A stretch of DNA of 64,000 nt from Paenibacillus urinalis (GTDB lineage: Bacteria > Bacillota > Bacilli > Paenibacillales > Paenibacillaceae), in NCBI RefSeq assembly GCF_028747985.1, contig NZ_CP118108.1, forward strand, positions 3,663,501-3,727,500, given 5' to 3'. Position numbers and translations under genes: made by a program. Under the pieces are notes generated by a model. The model saw nothing but the letters and a program-made list of their open reading frames with translations. It made no database searches and was not told the DNA's origin. Below are positions 33,483 through 47,262 of the stretch, piece by piece. Position 1 is the first letter of the stretch, and every line of letters starts with the position of its first letter.

Positions 33483-33767
33483 AAATTCAATATGAATGCG
33501 AAATACGAAGACGGAGAGAAGGCCCGGGTAATATAACAGAGAGCCGATGGCAGGTGGAAATCGGTAATTAATCGGAGAACCTTTAGCACTCCTGAGTTAT
33601 TGCATTGAACGTTAAGTAGATGCAATCGAATGATTCCCGTTAAGAATTCGGTCATATATGAATGACCAATGAGGCTTTTGCTTGTGAGAGCAATCGCGAA
33701 TTAGGGTGGTACCACGACAACTCTCGTCCCTTACTACGGAGATAGTATGAGGATTGGGAGTTTTTTT
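33483..33767 (+). promoter_or_regulatory. T-box riboswitch upstream of serA
   Basis: The leader contains the highly conserved T-box sequence AGGGTGGTACCACG at 33703-33716, a stem I with GAAGACGGAGAGAAGG and CAGAGAGCCGATGG-type segments, and a terminator whose right arm GGATTGGGAGTT is followed by seven T (ending about 33767). An AGC triplet followed by A within GAACCTTTAGCACTCC is in the right place for a serine specifier, which would match the downstream serine biosynthesis gene. Uncharged tRNA-Ser would then stabilise the antiterminator and switch on serA. The exact specifier needs a structural model. Confidence 0.9.
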
Positions 33768-33934
33768 GTGTATCCAGAATATTCCCACGAAGTGTACATC
33801 CTTACAGCATCACACTCTATTACTGCGACGCATTACTATTTTACCGAGTTTATGAAATGGCCCTGCTCAAATGTTATATTAGAGCGCCGCTTCTTAATCT
33901 ATATTAGTTACAACGATCAAGGAGGAAGAGATTC

Positions 33935-35530
33935 ATGTTAAAAGTATTGGTATCTGATCCGATCAGTGATCTGGGAATTCAGCAGCTGGTGGATGCTGAA
34001 GATGTGACGGTTGACAAGAAAACGGGACTTAGCGAAGAGGAGCTTGTACAAATTATCGGTGACTATGATGCCCTTCTTGTCCGCAGTCAGACAAGAGTAA
34101 CACGTAAGATTATGCAGGCAGGAGTTCGCCTGAAGGTTGTTGGGCGTGCAGGTGTAGGGGTCGATAATATTGATTTGGAAGCTGCTACGGAAAGAGGAAT
34201 TATCGTTATTAATGCACCTGACGGCAATACAATTACCACTTGTGAGCATACCTTCGCAATGATGATGGCTCTGGCCAGACATATTCCCCAAGCTTATGCC
34301 AAGACCATTAACGGGACCTGGGACCGCAAGACCTTCCTTGGCGTTGAGCTAAGAAACAAGACGCTTGGCGTACTCGGCATGGGCCGAATCGGAAGCGAAG
34401 TCGCGAAGAGAGCAAAAGCGTTTGGTATGAACATCCTGGGCTATGACCCATTCCTTACACAAGAGCGTGCTGAGAAGATGGGAATCACGCTTGCTACTGT
34501 GGATGAAATTGTGCGTCAGGCCGACTTCATGACGGTGCATACACCACTGACACCTGAAACCAAGCATATGATTGCCCGTCCTCAATTCGAGGTTATGAAA
34601 AGAGGCATGCGTATTATTAACTGTGCTCGCGGCGGGATTATAGATGAAATGGCACTCGTTGAGGCGGTTGACGAAGGGATCGTGGCAGGAGCTGCTTTTG
34701 ACGTATTTGAAAGCGAGCCTCCTCAAGCGGATCATCCTTTCTTGACTCATCCCAAGATTATTGTAACTCCGCATCTAGGGGCATCCACTGTTGAGGCGCA
34801 GGAAAATGTAGCAATCGATGTATCGGAGCAGGTGCTCCACATTTTGCGTAACGAACCGTTCAAGAACGCGGTTAATATGCCTCCTGTTGCAGCAAGTGTC
34901 ATGAATGTAATCCAGCCTTATTTCAAACTGGGTGAAACTCTGGGTAGTTTTGCTGCTCAAATCTCTAATGAAGCTGTTCAAGAGATCCATGTTGATTATG
35001 CAGGAGAATTGTCAGAGGTGGACACTCAGCAGCTGACGCGTTACATTTTGAAGGGGATTCTTGAACGCCATCTTGGAAGTGAAGCGAATATTGTTAATTC
35101 CCTGCATCTTGCCAAGACTCGGGAGATTAATGTAGTTGTATCTCAAGCACCTCGTACGAAAGGATTTACAAACCTGATTACCGTTACGCTCAAAAATCAG
35201 AAAGAACAAGAACGTCGTATCGCTGGAACCTTACTTGCGGGATATGGCGAGCGGATCGTAAGACTTGATCATTTCCCTGTCGACTTCGCACCGGAAGAGC
35301 ATCAGATCTTCATCTCGCATAATGATAAACCGGGTATTATCGGCCGGGTTGGTACTCTGCTTGGTGAGAACGATGTTAACATCGCATCCATGCAGGTAGG
35401 ACGGAAAATTGTGGGTGGAGCAGCCATCATGATCCTGACTGTCGACAAGGAAGTTCCTAAAGAAGTCCTTGGGAAGCTCACTCAGCTGCCTGAGCTGAAC
35501 TCTGCCAAAGAAATTATTCTCAAAAAATAG
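33935..35530 (+). CDS. serA: D-3-phosphoglycerate dehydrogenase
   Basis: First step of serine synthesis from 3-phosphoglycerate. The 531-aa protein has VGRAGVGVDNIDL, the NAD fold LGVLGMGRIGSEVAKRA, the catalytic NCARGGIIDE and HLGASTVEAQEN motifs, then the allosteric-substrate-binding and C-terminal ACT domain (FISHNDKPGIIGRVG). AAGGAGGAAG precedes the ATG. It is the only gene reliably read from the plus strand here, preceded by a T-box leader and followed by a terminator. Confidence 0.97.
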   Translation: MLKVLVSDPISDLGIQQLVDAEDVTVDKKTGLSEEELVQIIGDYDALLVRSQTRVTRKIMQAGVRLKVVGRAGVGVDNIDLEAATERGIIVINAPDGNTITTCEHTFAMMMALARHIPQAYAKTINGTWDRKTFLGVELRNKTLGVLGMGRIGSEVAKRAKAFGMNILGYDPFLTQERAEKMGITLATVDEIVRQADFMTVHTPLTPETKHMIARPQFEVMKRGMRIINCARGGIIDEMALVEAVDEGIVAGAAFDVFESEPPQADHPFLTHPKIIVTPHLGASTVEAQENVAIDVSEQVLHILRNEPFKNAVNMPPVAASVMNVIQPYFKLGETLGSFAAQISNEAVQEIHVDYAGELSEVDTQQLTRYILKGILERHLGSEANIVNSLHLAKTREINVVVSQAPRTKGFTNLITVTLKNQKEQERRIAGTLLAGYGERIVRLDHFPVDFAPEEHQIFISHNDKPGIIGRVGTLLGENDVNIASMQVGRKIVGGAAIMILTVDKEVPKEVLGKLTQLPELNSAKEIILKK

Positions 35531-35565
35531 GACTAAGCTATCGTATTCATAGATTAAACAGTAAG

Positions 35566-35594
35566 AAGAGCTGGCCAATCGGCCAGCTCTTTTT
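35566..35594 (+). terminator. Intrinsic terminator after serA
   Basis: AAGAGCTGGCC and GGCCAGCTCTT pair perfectly around a four-base loop, followed by five T. It may also face the end of the converging collagen-like gene at 35620. Confidence 0.9.
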
Positions 35595-35619
35595 CAATCG
35601 GATCTAACCTCTAATTTAG

Positions 35620-39677
<4,058 letters not shown>

Positions 39678-39800
39678 TCACAACCTCCTTACTTCATTTC
39701 TATGACGTATTTCTCCAACACTTACCTACACATACTGCTCTGAATATATTCGGCAAAATCAAAAATGTTCCACGATAAACAAGATTAATCTCTATTGTTC

Positions 39801-39828
39801 AACAAAAAAAGCACCCTATAAGGGTGCT
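39801..39828 (-). terminator. Intrinsic terminator after resE
   Basis: AGCACCCT and AGGGTGCT pair around a three-base loop and are followed by seven T in the minus sense. It closes the res operon before the collagen-like gene. Confidence 0.85.
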
Positions 39829-39874
39829 TCATACGATGCATGTACTATATTTCGAATATAAATGACCTAATGAT

Positions 39875-41332
39875 CTAAGCTTTATGATGCAGAACTGCCT
39901 TCACAGGAAGAAGAAGTCGGAACTCTGTACCTTCCCCAGGGATGCTGTCGACCTCAATCGTTCCTTGATGTGCATCAACAATATGCTTTACGATCGCCAG
40001 CCCGAGACCCGTACCTCTGCCTACATCCCGCACTCTCGCTTTGTCTGCTTTGTAGAAGCGTTCAAAGATAAAGGGAAGATCATCACGTGGAATGCCTTTA
40101 CCTTCATCCTTAATTCGAATTTCGATAAAGCTTGCATTCATCTGTTTCGCCATAATTTGAATCCTTTTATCGGATGGTGTGTGTCTAAATGCATTATCAA
40201 GCAGATTCGTGAATACTTGCTCCAGCTTGTCTTCATCTGCCGCTTCCAGGACAAGGCTCTCATCCGGATGAGTATAGTCTAAGATTAGTCCTTGTTCCTT
40301 GGCCGCTACGCTGAACTTCCGATACACTCTCTCCAGCATTTGATTCAAATCAATTTTTTGCAAGTTAATATCTGTATGTCCAGCTTCCATACGAGCTAAA
40401 TCCAGTAAGTCCTTAACCAATCTGCCCATCCGCAGCGATTCATCATGTATAACCTGTAACAGCTCTTCACTTTCCTTGGGGGAGGCTGCCATACCGTCCA
40501 GCAGAGCCTCGCTGTATCCCTGAATCATGGAAAGGGGAGTTCGAATTTCATGCGAAATGTTTGCAATAAAATCACTCCGCATTTTTTCCAAATGGGCTTC
40601 TTCTGTCACATCACGAAGCACCGCCACAGCACCTCTGCTACCCTGCTCGACGTGCAGAGGCGCCATTTGGATTGACCATACACTCTGCTTCACATGAACC
40701 TCAGCACTCTGGTCCTGACCTTCAGTAACTACGGAATAAAATAAAGGTCTGAGCGGTGGAGGAACATCCTGAATGTTCGAAAAAGGATGAACCTGGGAGG
40801 CAAATTTCTCATCTGCCTCAGTCCAGTCAATACCCTGCCATACCGACATCACTTTTGCTCCAGGAGGATTGGTCGAGATCAGCCTTCCTTCTCCATCGAA
40901 GGATACGACGGCATCGGTCATACTCCGAAGGACACTTGCCACACGCTCCTTCTCATGATTCAGATTCCGGATCGTATCCTCCAGCTCATCAGCCATATGA
41001 TTAAATGTACTCGCAAGCTCACCGATTTCGTCACTCGTTACAAGAGACAGTCTTGTCCCATAGTTGCCTTTGCGGATATCATTCGTGGCTTGAATAAGCT
41101 GCTGCATAGGCTGCGTAATTTTGGTGAATAGAAACAGCGCAAAGAACGTTGTCAAGCTAAACCCAATGATACACACAAGCACAAACATTCTTTTGATCTC
41201 ACCGGATTCATCCGCCGAAAAATTAATGTCGATATAAGGGAGCAGGAACACCCCTAATGTCATTAGGACACAGGCGACGAGCAAAATAATCGTATACCAT
41301 AGCTTTCCAACGAGTGATTTCCAAAAGTTCAC
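39875..41332 (-). CDS. resE: Sensor histidine kinase ResE
   Basis: Membrane sensor kinase of the ResDE respiration-control system. The 485-aa protein has two membrane segments around an extracytoplasmic loop, a HAMP domain after the second (TKITQPMQQL), a PAS-like region, the phospho-acceptor FIANISHEIRTPL, and the HATPase boxes (DNAFRHTPSDK, DEGKGIPRDDLPFIFERFY, GTGLGLAIVKH). Its start abuts the resD stop. Position after resD in resABCDE supports the ResE assignment over other kinases. Confidence 0.93.
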   Translation of the reverse strand: MNFWKSLVGKLWYTIILLVACVLMTLGVFLLPYIDINFSADESGEIKRMFVLVCIIGFSLTTFFALFLFTKITQPMQQLIQATNDIRKGNYGTRLSLVTSDEIGELASTFNHMADELEDTIRNLNHEKERVASVLRSMTDAVVSFDGEGRLISTNPPGAKVMSVWQGIDWTEADEKFASQVHPFSNIQDVPPPLRPLFYSVVTEGQDQSAEVHVKQSVWSIQMAPLHVEQGSRGAVAVLRDVTEEAHLEKMRSDFIANISHEIRTPLSMIQGYSEALLDGMAASPKESEELLQVIHDESLRMGRLVKDLLDLARMEAGHTDINLQKIDLNQMLERVYRKFSVAAKEQGLILDYTHPDESLVLEAADEDKLEQVFTNLLDNAFRHTPSDKRIQIMAKQMNASFIEIRIKDEGKGIPRDDLPFIFERFYKADKARVRDVGRGTGLGLAIVKHIVDAHQGTIEVDSIPGEGTEFRLLLPVKAVLHHKA

Positions 41333-42049
41333 TTATTTCGGAACCTCCAATTTATAGCCAACGCCCCACACCGTTGTGATCATGGAAGCCGCTTCAGGAG
41401 AGACGCGATTTAATTTTTCGCGCAGACGTTTAACATGAGTATCTACGGTACGAAGATCTCCGAAAAATTCATAATTCCAAACATCCTTCAAGAGGTCCTC
41501 ACGTGAGAATACCTTGTCCGGAGAAATGGCCAAATAGTGAAGCAGCTCATATTCTTTGGGTGTTAAGCTGATCTCTTCGCCGTTCGCTGTAACCCGGTGG
41601 GCATCATGCTCAATCAGAAGGTGTGGAAACACGATGTTATTGCTCGAGTTGTTCTCCTTGGATAGATAAGCTGTTTCAGATGAACGGCGAAGAATCGCCT
41701 TGACTCTGTATATCACTTCCCGTGGACTGAAGGGCTTGACCACATAATCGTCTGCTCCGACTTCAAATCCTTGGACTCTGTTAATCTCTTCACCCTTTGC
41801 TGTCAGCATAAGTACCGGAGTTGACTTGGCTTGCCGCAGCCGGGTACACACTTCAATTCCGTCGATACCAGGCAGCATAACATCAAGCAGAATCAAACCA
41901 TAATCTTCAGATGTCGCTTTATGTAGCGCCGTTTCTCCATCCTCAGCTTCGTCGATCTCATAGCCTTCCTTCTCCAAATACATCTTTAACAATCTTCTAA
42001 TTCTTTCTTCGTCATCGACGACCAATATTCGGTTCTCATGTTCTGCCAT
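41333..42049 (-). CDS. resD: Response regulator ResD
   Basis: OmpR-type transcription factor controlling aerobic and anaerobic respiration genes. It has a receiver domain (VVDDEERIRRL, then LILLDVMLPGIDG with the phosphorylatable Asp and KPFSPRE) and a winged-helix domain (LTPKEYELLHYLA, VDTHVKRLREKLNR). The ATG at 42049 is preferred, but an in-frame TTG at 42055 has a closer GGGG site and a GTG frame start lies at 42067, so the first few residues are uncertain. It lies between resC and resE. Confidence 0.93.
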   Translation of the reverse strand: MAEHENRILVVDDEERIRRLLKMYLEKEGYEIDEAEDGETALHKATSEDYGLILLDVMLPGIDGIEVCTRLRQAKSTPVLMLTAKGEEINRVQGFEVGADDYVVKPFSPREVIYRVKAILRRSSETAYLSKENNSSNNIVFPHLLIEHDAHRVTANGEEISLTPKEYELLHYLAISPDKVFSREDLLKDVWNYEFFGDLRTVDTHVKRLREKLNRVSPEAASMITTVWGVGYKLEVPK

Positions 42050-42136
42050 TAGCAAGATTCGCCCCACTTTCCCAAAATCCAGTCTCCGTAGTATGCGCTA
42101 GTTGAATGTACAATATATAAAATGACGGTGATTGTA

Positions 42137-43405
42137 TTATTCTGTTCCTGCATAGGAGTGGAGACCTGAGATAATTAAATTCACGCCAACTAATGTAAAC
42201 ATCACAATTAAAAATCCGATCACTGCAAGCCACGCTGAATTTCTTCCCTGCCACCCTTTTGACAGACGCAGATGCAGATAAGCACTATAATACAGCCATG
42301 TAATCAAAGCCCAGACTTCTTTAGGGTCCCATCCCCAGAAACGTCCCCATGCGATCTCAGCCCATATCATAGCGAATATGAGTGCTCCGAGCGTAAAGAT
42401 CGGGAAGCCAATCGCAATAGCACGGTAACTAATCTCATCCAGATCATCCGGATCAATATCTTTCAAATGAGGACTGATCGCTCGTCCTAGAGGTTTGCGA
42501 ACGATAAGTCGCAGCAATCCATATAAAACAAGACCAGAAACAACTGACCATATCACTGTATTAAGCTTGCGTCCTGCATTAACACCATTCATCCAGGAAG
42601 GAGCTTCAAATAAAGGTTCCTTCATTCCAAGGAATGATGTGTAGCTCTCGGTTTCACTATTGTATGGTGCCACAATCGGCGGCATATGATAAATTACTTT
42701 TTCTATTGTACTATTATCGGTCCCCCCAGTGTCAACGTCAGCCACTTCCTGCTGCGTGAAGACCGCCTCATATCCACTAGCCCGAAATGCAAACACGGTA
42801 CCGATAAAGCCTATTACAATAATAATAACAATCAGCGTGAATTCAACCCATCCTTGCTGTTTCTTATCAGATTTCGCAGAACTGTCAAATTTAACGGTCC
42901 GCAATAGATACATAAGACCTGCCGCAAATCCAACGGCGAAAAAGGACTCTCCAAGCGCCGCTAGAGTAACATGAATATTAAGCCAAATCGACTGCAAGGA
43001 AGGAACAAGCGGCTGAACCTCCTGTGGAAATACGGCTGCATAGGCCATTAAGATAATGGTAATCGGAAGTGCAAACAGTCCCAGAAGCGGTGTTTTGTAT
43101 ATCGCAAACAAGACAATAAAAGCGATGATGACCATCATTGACAAGAAGGACATAAACTCATACATATTACTCACGGGAATATGCCCCGCACCAACCCAAC
43201 GTGTAAAGAAGTAGATCAGTTGGGCCACGAGTGCAATCGAGGTCGTAATCAGTCCAATTTTACCCCATTTTTTCACATGGACGATTGGATCCCGGTTGCT
43301 GAATTTACGGCCCATAATGGCAATCGCATATACAATAAACGCAGCACAATATAAGAAAAATGAGATCAGAAACGCATTGCTGCTAAGATCGAGTAAGTTA
43401 TTCAC
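42137..43405 (-). CDS. resC: Cytochrome c biogenesis protein ResC (CcsA family)
   Basis: Multi-pass membrane haem-handling protein of system II cytochrome c maturation. The 422-aa protein has about eight hydrophobic segments and the tryptophan-rich haem motif GRFWGWDPKEVWALITW. It overlaps resB by four bases, forming the ResBC complex genes of resABC. The final gap to resD is 87 bases. Confidence 0.93.
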   Translation of the reverse strand: MNNLLDLSSNAFLISFFLYCAAFIVYAIAIMGRKFSNRDPIVHVKKWGKIGLITTSIALVAQLIYFFTRWVGAGHIPVSNMYEFMSFLSMMVIIAFIVLFAIYKTPLLGLFALPITIILMAYAAVFPQEVQPLVPSLQSIWLNIHVTLAALGESFFAVGFAAGLMYLLRTVKFDSSAKSDKKQQGWVEFTLIVIIIVIGFIGTVFAFRASGYEAVFTQQEVADVDTGGTDNSTIEKVIYHMPPIVAPYNSETESYTSFLGMKEPLFEAPSWMNGVNAGRKLNTVIWSVVSGLVLYGLLRLIVRKPLGRAISPHLKDIDPDDLDEISYRAIAIGFPIFTLGALIFAMIWAEIAWGRFWGWDPKEVWALITWLYYSAYLHLRLSKGWQGRNSAWLAVIGFLIVMFTLVGVNLIISGLHSYAGTE

Positions 43406-45078
43406 GCTTTGTTTCCTCCGTTATCCAAGAGTTTTTCGTCAACGATAATATCTAGCTGCTGTAGCACATCCGCTACCTCACGCCTTAAACCAAACCAGTT
43501 CTTGTTCGTATGTGCACCCAGCACGAGAGTTCCGTTATCTATTCGAATCCATACTCTCCGATGCTGCCAGTAGAATCCGAGAACCAGACCAAGCATCACA
43601 ATGGAAGCTCCGACCCATACAAACGGCATCGCCTTATCAATTCGTATATTCAAATATGAGGTCGATTCGATAATATCCACATTTTCCATTCCATCCACAT
43701 TCAGCTCAAGGGGCATACTGCCACCGTTAAGACGTTCGTTAATCACATCTTGCTGGAAGCGCTCCTTATCAATTTCGAGTGGAAAATATAAATACTGTAT
43801 CCCTTCTTCCGGAAGGTCAGGACCGGTAATGGCGAATAAAAAGGCCGGCGCGTTCGGATTCGGTGACTTAGAGACGGGTACTCCTTCATCATTCAGTCCA
43901 AAATCCATGTACTTCTCTTTCAGTGTTAGTGAATAAGGACCTGCCTCAAAATGCTGCTCCGGATTCTGCATATCCAATTGAATCTTTCCGTAGGAAATTC
44001 CAGTGTCAAGATCGATGACCTCAGGAGATACGGAGCGAAGGATCGGCGTAAGGTCAAAGTCATATTGATAAGCCTTTAAGCCCTCATAATCCAGCGGGTC
44101 GTTAACTCTTATAAAGTGATGCGTGACCTCTTGAAGCTGAGGCGTCCTGGATGGATCCGTACAATCCGCAGTGCACTCGTACAATTTAGCTTCCGTCTCA
44201 AACAGCTTAGGAACAATCCTGCCAAGATTCCTGAACTCCTCTGGTGTTTCTTCCTCCGAGTAATACTCCACTCTAAAATCAATGTTCTCAAGATATAGAG
44301 TGGTATCAGGAATGTTCTTGATCTCCCCTTGCGGAAACGAAATATGCTCGTCCATATGCAGTCCAGGCAGTCCTCTGGCAAGAACAGCCAGCAGGAAGAT
44401 GATCAGACCAATATGAATGACGTAAGGTCCCCAGCGGCTAAATCGATATTTCTCAGCAAGCAATGCAGAGCCGTCTGTTTTTACTCGATAGCCTTTCTTT
44501 TTGAGCGGCGCAACCGCTTTCTTAATCCATTCTTCTGCTTCCTCATCTGGAAACGCAGTTTGGTATGTAACCCTCTGCCTGGTTAAGAATTGAATATGCT
44601 TCGGAATACGCTGTTTGCTCAATGCCTTGTATAGCGGTAGTACCCGATCTAAGCTGCATATAACTAATGAAGCTCCGATCATAACCAGCAGCAGAATAAA
44701 CCACCAGGATTCGTATGTATGAGACAAGCCAAGTGAATAATAAATATGCCCGAGTGTTCCGTATGTCTCTTTGTAATACACGGAAGGGTCCATATTGATA
44801 AACGCATTTTCCTGCGGATAAATAGTCCCCAGCATGGCTCCGAGCAAAGTGATTACAATCAGATAGATAGCTACTTTGACGGAGGAGAAGAAATTCCAGA
44901 CGAGATCAATGATAGTCGGATCGCTCTTCTGTGAACGTCTGGCTATCCCGTCATACCGCATTTCCAGCGGTTCTCTCGACTCAAGATCCTCCTGGTGCTG
45001 AGGCTTGCCGCATGCTTCACAGAGCACTGTTCCTACTGGATTCTGATGGCCGCATTCACATTTTGTATTTTGGATCAT
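43402..45078 (-). CDS. resB: Cytochrome c biogenesis protein ResB
   Basis: Partner of ResC for haem delivery and ligation to apocytochrome c. The 558-aa protein starts with a zinc-ribbon-like MIQNTKCECGHQNPVGTVLC, as in Bacillus ResB, then three early membrane segments, a large extracytoplasmic domain, and a final membrane segment (FVWVGASIVMLGLVLGFYW). It overlaps resC by four bases and follows resA after 24 bases. Confidence 0.93.
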   Translation of the reverse strand: MIQNTKCECGHQNPVGTVLCEACGKPQHQEDLESREPLEMRYDGIARRSQKSDPTIIDLVWNFFSSVKVAIYLIVITLLGAMLGTIYPQENAFINMDPSVYYKETYGTLGHIYYSLGLSHTYESWWFILLLVMIGASLVICSLDRVLPLYKALSKQRIPKHIQFLTRQRVTYQTAFPDEEAEEWIKKAVAPLKKKGYRVKTDGSALLAEKYRFSRWGPYVIHIGLIIFLLAVLARGLPGLHMDEHISFPQGEIKNIPDTTLYLENIDFRVEYYSEEETPEEFRNLGRIVPKLFETEAKLYECTADCTDPSRTPQLQEVTHHFIRVNDPLDYEGLKAYQYDFDLTPILRSVSPEVIDLDTGISYGKIQLDMQNPEQHFEAGPYSLTLKEKYMDFGLNDEGVPVSKSPNPNAPAFLFAITGPDLPEEGIQYLYFPLEIDKERFQQDVINERLNGGSMPLELNVDGMENVDIIESTSYLNIRIDKAMPFVWVGASIVMLGLVLGFYWQHRRVWIRIDNGTLVLGAHTNKNWFGLRREVADVLQQLDIIVDEKLLDNGGNKA

Positions 45079-45102
45079 GATGTCTCAAATCCCCCTGTTT
45101 GC

Positions 45103-45630
45103 TCAGTTTGAATTCACCAGTTGCTGGATATGATACTCGAGCGTGTCTAAATTCAGCTGACCTTCAAATATTTCGGAGATCTTTCCATCCTTGGAAACAA
45201 AGAAAGTGGAGGGCATTGGACCCACAGCAAAACGGCTTGTCGCGATCTTTTTCTCATCGTACATAATCGGAAAATCAACCCCAACCTGACGCACAAAATT
45301 GTTAACCGTCATCTTATCTTCACCTACATTGATACCGATAAAGGCAACTCCCTGCTCTTTCCATTTCTCCCACTGCTCCTGCAGTGCCGGCATCTCATCA
45401 ACACAGGGCTCACACCAGGTTCCCCAGAAATTAATGACCATCGGCTGACCTTCGAATTGATCCAGCTTGTGAACCGCTTCATCTATGCCCAACAGTTCGA
45501 AATCAGGAACCGAATCCCCTACAACAGGCTTGCCATCCGATTTGGCTGTAGAAGAGAATATTGCATAAGCACCTAAAATGACAATGAATATCAAAATAAC
45601 AACCTGAACGGTTCTCTTTGATCTCCCCAT
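45103..45630 (-). CDS. resA: Thiol-disulfide oxidoreductase ResA
   Basis: Membrane-anchored thioredoxin-like protein that reduces the CXXCH cysteines of apocytochrome c. The 175-aa product has an N-terminal signal anchor (VVILIFIVILGAYAIF) and the active site WGTWCEPC, the CEPC signature of ResA. Later residues VGPMPSTFFV include the cis-proline region. It is the first gene of resABCDE, separated from rluB by a terminator. Confidence 0.94.
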   Translation of the reverse strand: MGRSKRTVQVVILIFIVILGAYAIFSSTAKSDGKPVVGDSVPDFELLGIDEAVHKLDQFEGQPMVINFWGTWCEPCVDEMPALQEQWEKWKEQGVAFIGINVGEDKMTVNNFVRQVGVDFPIMYDEKKIATSRFAVGPMPSTFFVSKDGKISEIFEGQLNLDTLEYHIQQLVNSN

Positions 45631-45761
45631 CGTAAATACTCTCCTTTTATGACAATCTTGTCCAATTCAACTTCTAGCCTAATTATAACGAAAATTGTCA
45701 CAAATCTGCGTCTGTTTTTTGAAAATTATGTGTCTTGAAATGATTAGAGTGGAATGAACAC

Positions 45762-45805
45762 AAAAAAAGAACTAAAGCATCAAGTTATCTGCACTTTAGT
45801 TCTTT
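45762..45805 (-). terminator. Intrinsic terminator after rluB
   Basis: AAAGAACTAAAG (45766-45777) is the inverted copy of 45794-45805, followed by seven T in the minus sense. It isolates rluB from the res operon. Confidence 0.9.
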
Positions 45806-45838
45806 CTCGTCGTTATCTATGTGGCTGCTATTTTGTTG

Positions 45839-46588
45839 TTATCTGCGTGATTTCTTCTTGGAAGGATCGGATTTGGCCGCCTGAAGAAGATTATTGATCT
45901 CCTCTGCTGTCAGGTGACGATATAAGCCCCGCTTCAAATTCTGCAGCAGCAGCCCTCCGAAGGAGATCCGCTTCAGTCTAGTCACGGGATGATTGATCGC
46001 TTCAAACATCCGTCTAACCTGACGGTTTCTTCCTTCATGAATCGTAATTTGAATAACAGCCTCGTTCTTCTCCGTATCTACATCCTTGTACTCCACTTCA
46101 GCCGGAGAAGTCATCCCGTCCTCAAGCATAATTCCATCACGGAGCTTGTCCAGCGATGTACCGTGCGGTACTCCCTTAACCGTCGCCAGATAGGTCTTCG
46201 GCACATGGTGCTTCGGATGTGTCAGCAAATGAGCAAACTCACCATCGTTTGTAAGCAGTAGAAGCCCTTCTGTATCGTAATCAAGTCGGCCTACAGGGTA
46301 GACGCGCTCCTTGATTCCCTTAAGATAATCCGAAACAATCTTTCTCCCCTCAGGATCAGAAGCACTTGTGATGACACCTTTGGGTTTATTCATGATCAGG
46401 TATATCTTCTTCTCACTTCGAATCGGCTTGCCGTTCACCGTAATGATATCTTCATCGGGATTTGCCTTCGTACCCAGCTCAGTCACAACTTCTCCATTCA
46501 CTTCTACTTTGCCGGACAGTATGAGCTCTTCGCTCTTGCGTCTGGAAGCAATTCCCGCCTGTGCGATAATTTTTTGTAATCTCTCCAT
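45839..46588 (-). CDS. rluB: Ribosomal large subunit pseudouridine synthase B
   Basis: Isomerises a uridine of 23S rRNA helix 93. The 249-aa protein has an N-terminal S4 RNA-binding domain (MERLQKIIAQAGIASRRKSE) and the RsuA-type catalytic motif GRLDYDTEGLLLLTNDG, in which the aspartate is the nucleophile. A serine- and lysine-rich C-terminal tail (SDPSKKKSRR) follows. Its position upstream of resA is the same as in B. subtilis. Could also be called a YpuL homologue. Confidence 0.93.
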   Translation of the reverse strand: MERLQKIIAQAGIASRRKSEELILSGKVEVNGEVVTELGTKANPDEDIITVNGKPIRSEKKIYLIMNKPKGVITSASDPEGRKIVSDYLKGIKERVYPVGRLDYDTEGLLLLTNDGEFAHLLTHPKHHVPKTYLATVKGVPHGTSLDKLRDGIMLEDGMTSPAEVEYKDVDTEKNEAVIQITIHEGRNRQVRRMFEAINHPVTRLKRISFGGLLLQNLKRGLYRHLTAEEINNLLQAAKSDPSKKKSRR

Positions 46589-46722
46589 TTTAAATAAGTC
46601 ACCTCAGGGATTAATGATACCCATCAGACAGAGAAATAACAAGGTCAAGGACAGGAAAATAGCCCCTGAATCTCTCATCCGTTGTATGAGAGGTATTCAG
46701 AAGGCCATTTATTAAGCAGCAA

Positions 46723-47256
46723 TTATCCAAATACGAGCAGACAAATCGTGATGGCAGCCACAAATCCAACAATATCGGAGAACAATCCTACCTTTAGGGC
46801 ATATCTGCCATTCCGTATTCCAACGGCTCCAAAATATACGGTTAATACATAAAGTGTCGTGTCCGTACTGCCTTGGATGGTGGAAGCAATACGGCCAATC
46901 ATAGAGTCAGGGCCATGCGTTTGAATCAGGTCTGTCGTAAAAGCAAGGGAGCCGGTCCCTGTTAACGGTCTAAGTATGCCCAGCGGAAGCACCTCGGGAG
47001 GAACACCCATCCACTGAAACAGAGGTGCTATGAGCCCTATAAAAAAATCCAGTGCGCCTGATGCCCGAAATACACTGATGGCTACCATCATAGCGACCAA
47101 GCTTGGAATGATCGATATCGCCGTGCCGAAGCCTTCCTTTGCCCCATCGACAAATGATTCGTATACTGGCACTTTTCGGAAATAGGCATATACAGGAATG
47201 AAGGCAATCATGACAGGTATCGCCCATGTCGAAATGAGATTAATAAAGGACAACAT
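46723..47256 (-). CDS. spmB: Spore maturation protein B
   Basis: Polytopic membrane protein needed for normal spore core dehydration. The 177-aa protein has about five hydrophobic segments and the nucleoside-recognition-like phrase AISIIPSLVAMMVAISVFR. It follows spmA after six bases. SpmA and SpmB are usually functionally linked with DacB in dacB-spmA-spmB, which is the arrangement here. Confidence 0.92.
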   Translation of the reverse strand: MLSFINLISTWAIPVMIAFIPVYAYFRKVPVYESFVDGAKEGFGTAISIIPSLVAMMVAISVFRASGALDFFIGLIAPLFQWMGVPPEVLPLGILRPLTGTGSLAFTTDLIQTHGPDSMIGRIASTIQGSTDTTLYVLTVYFGAVGIRNGRYALKVGLFSDIVGFVAAITICLLVFG

Positions 47257-47262
47257 GTAAGC

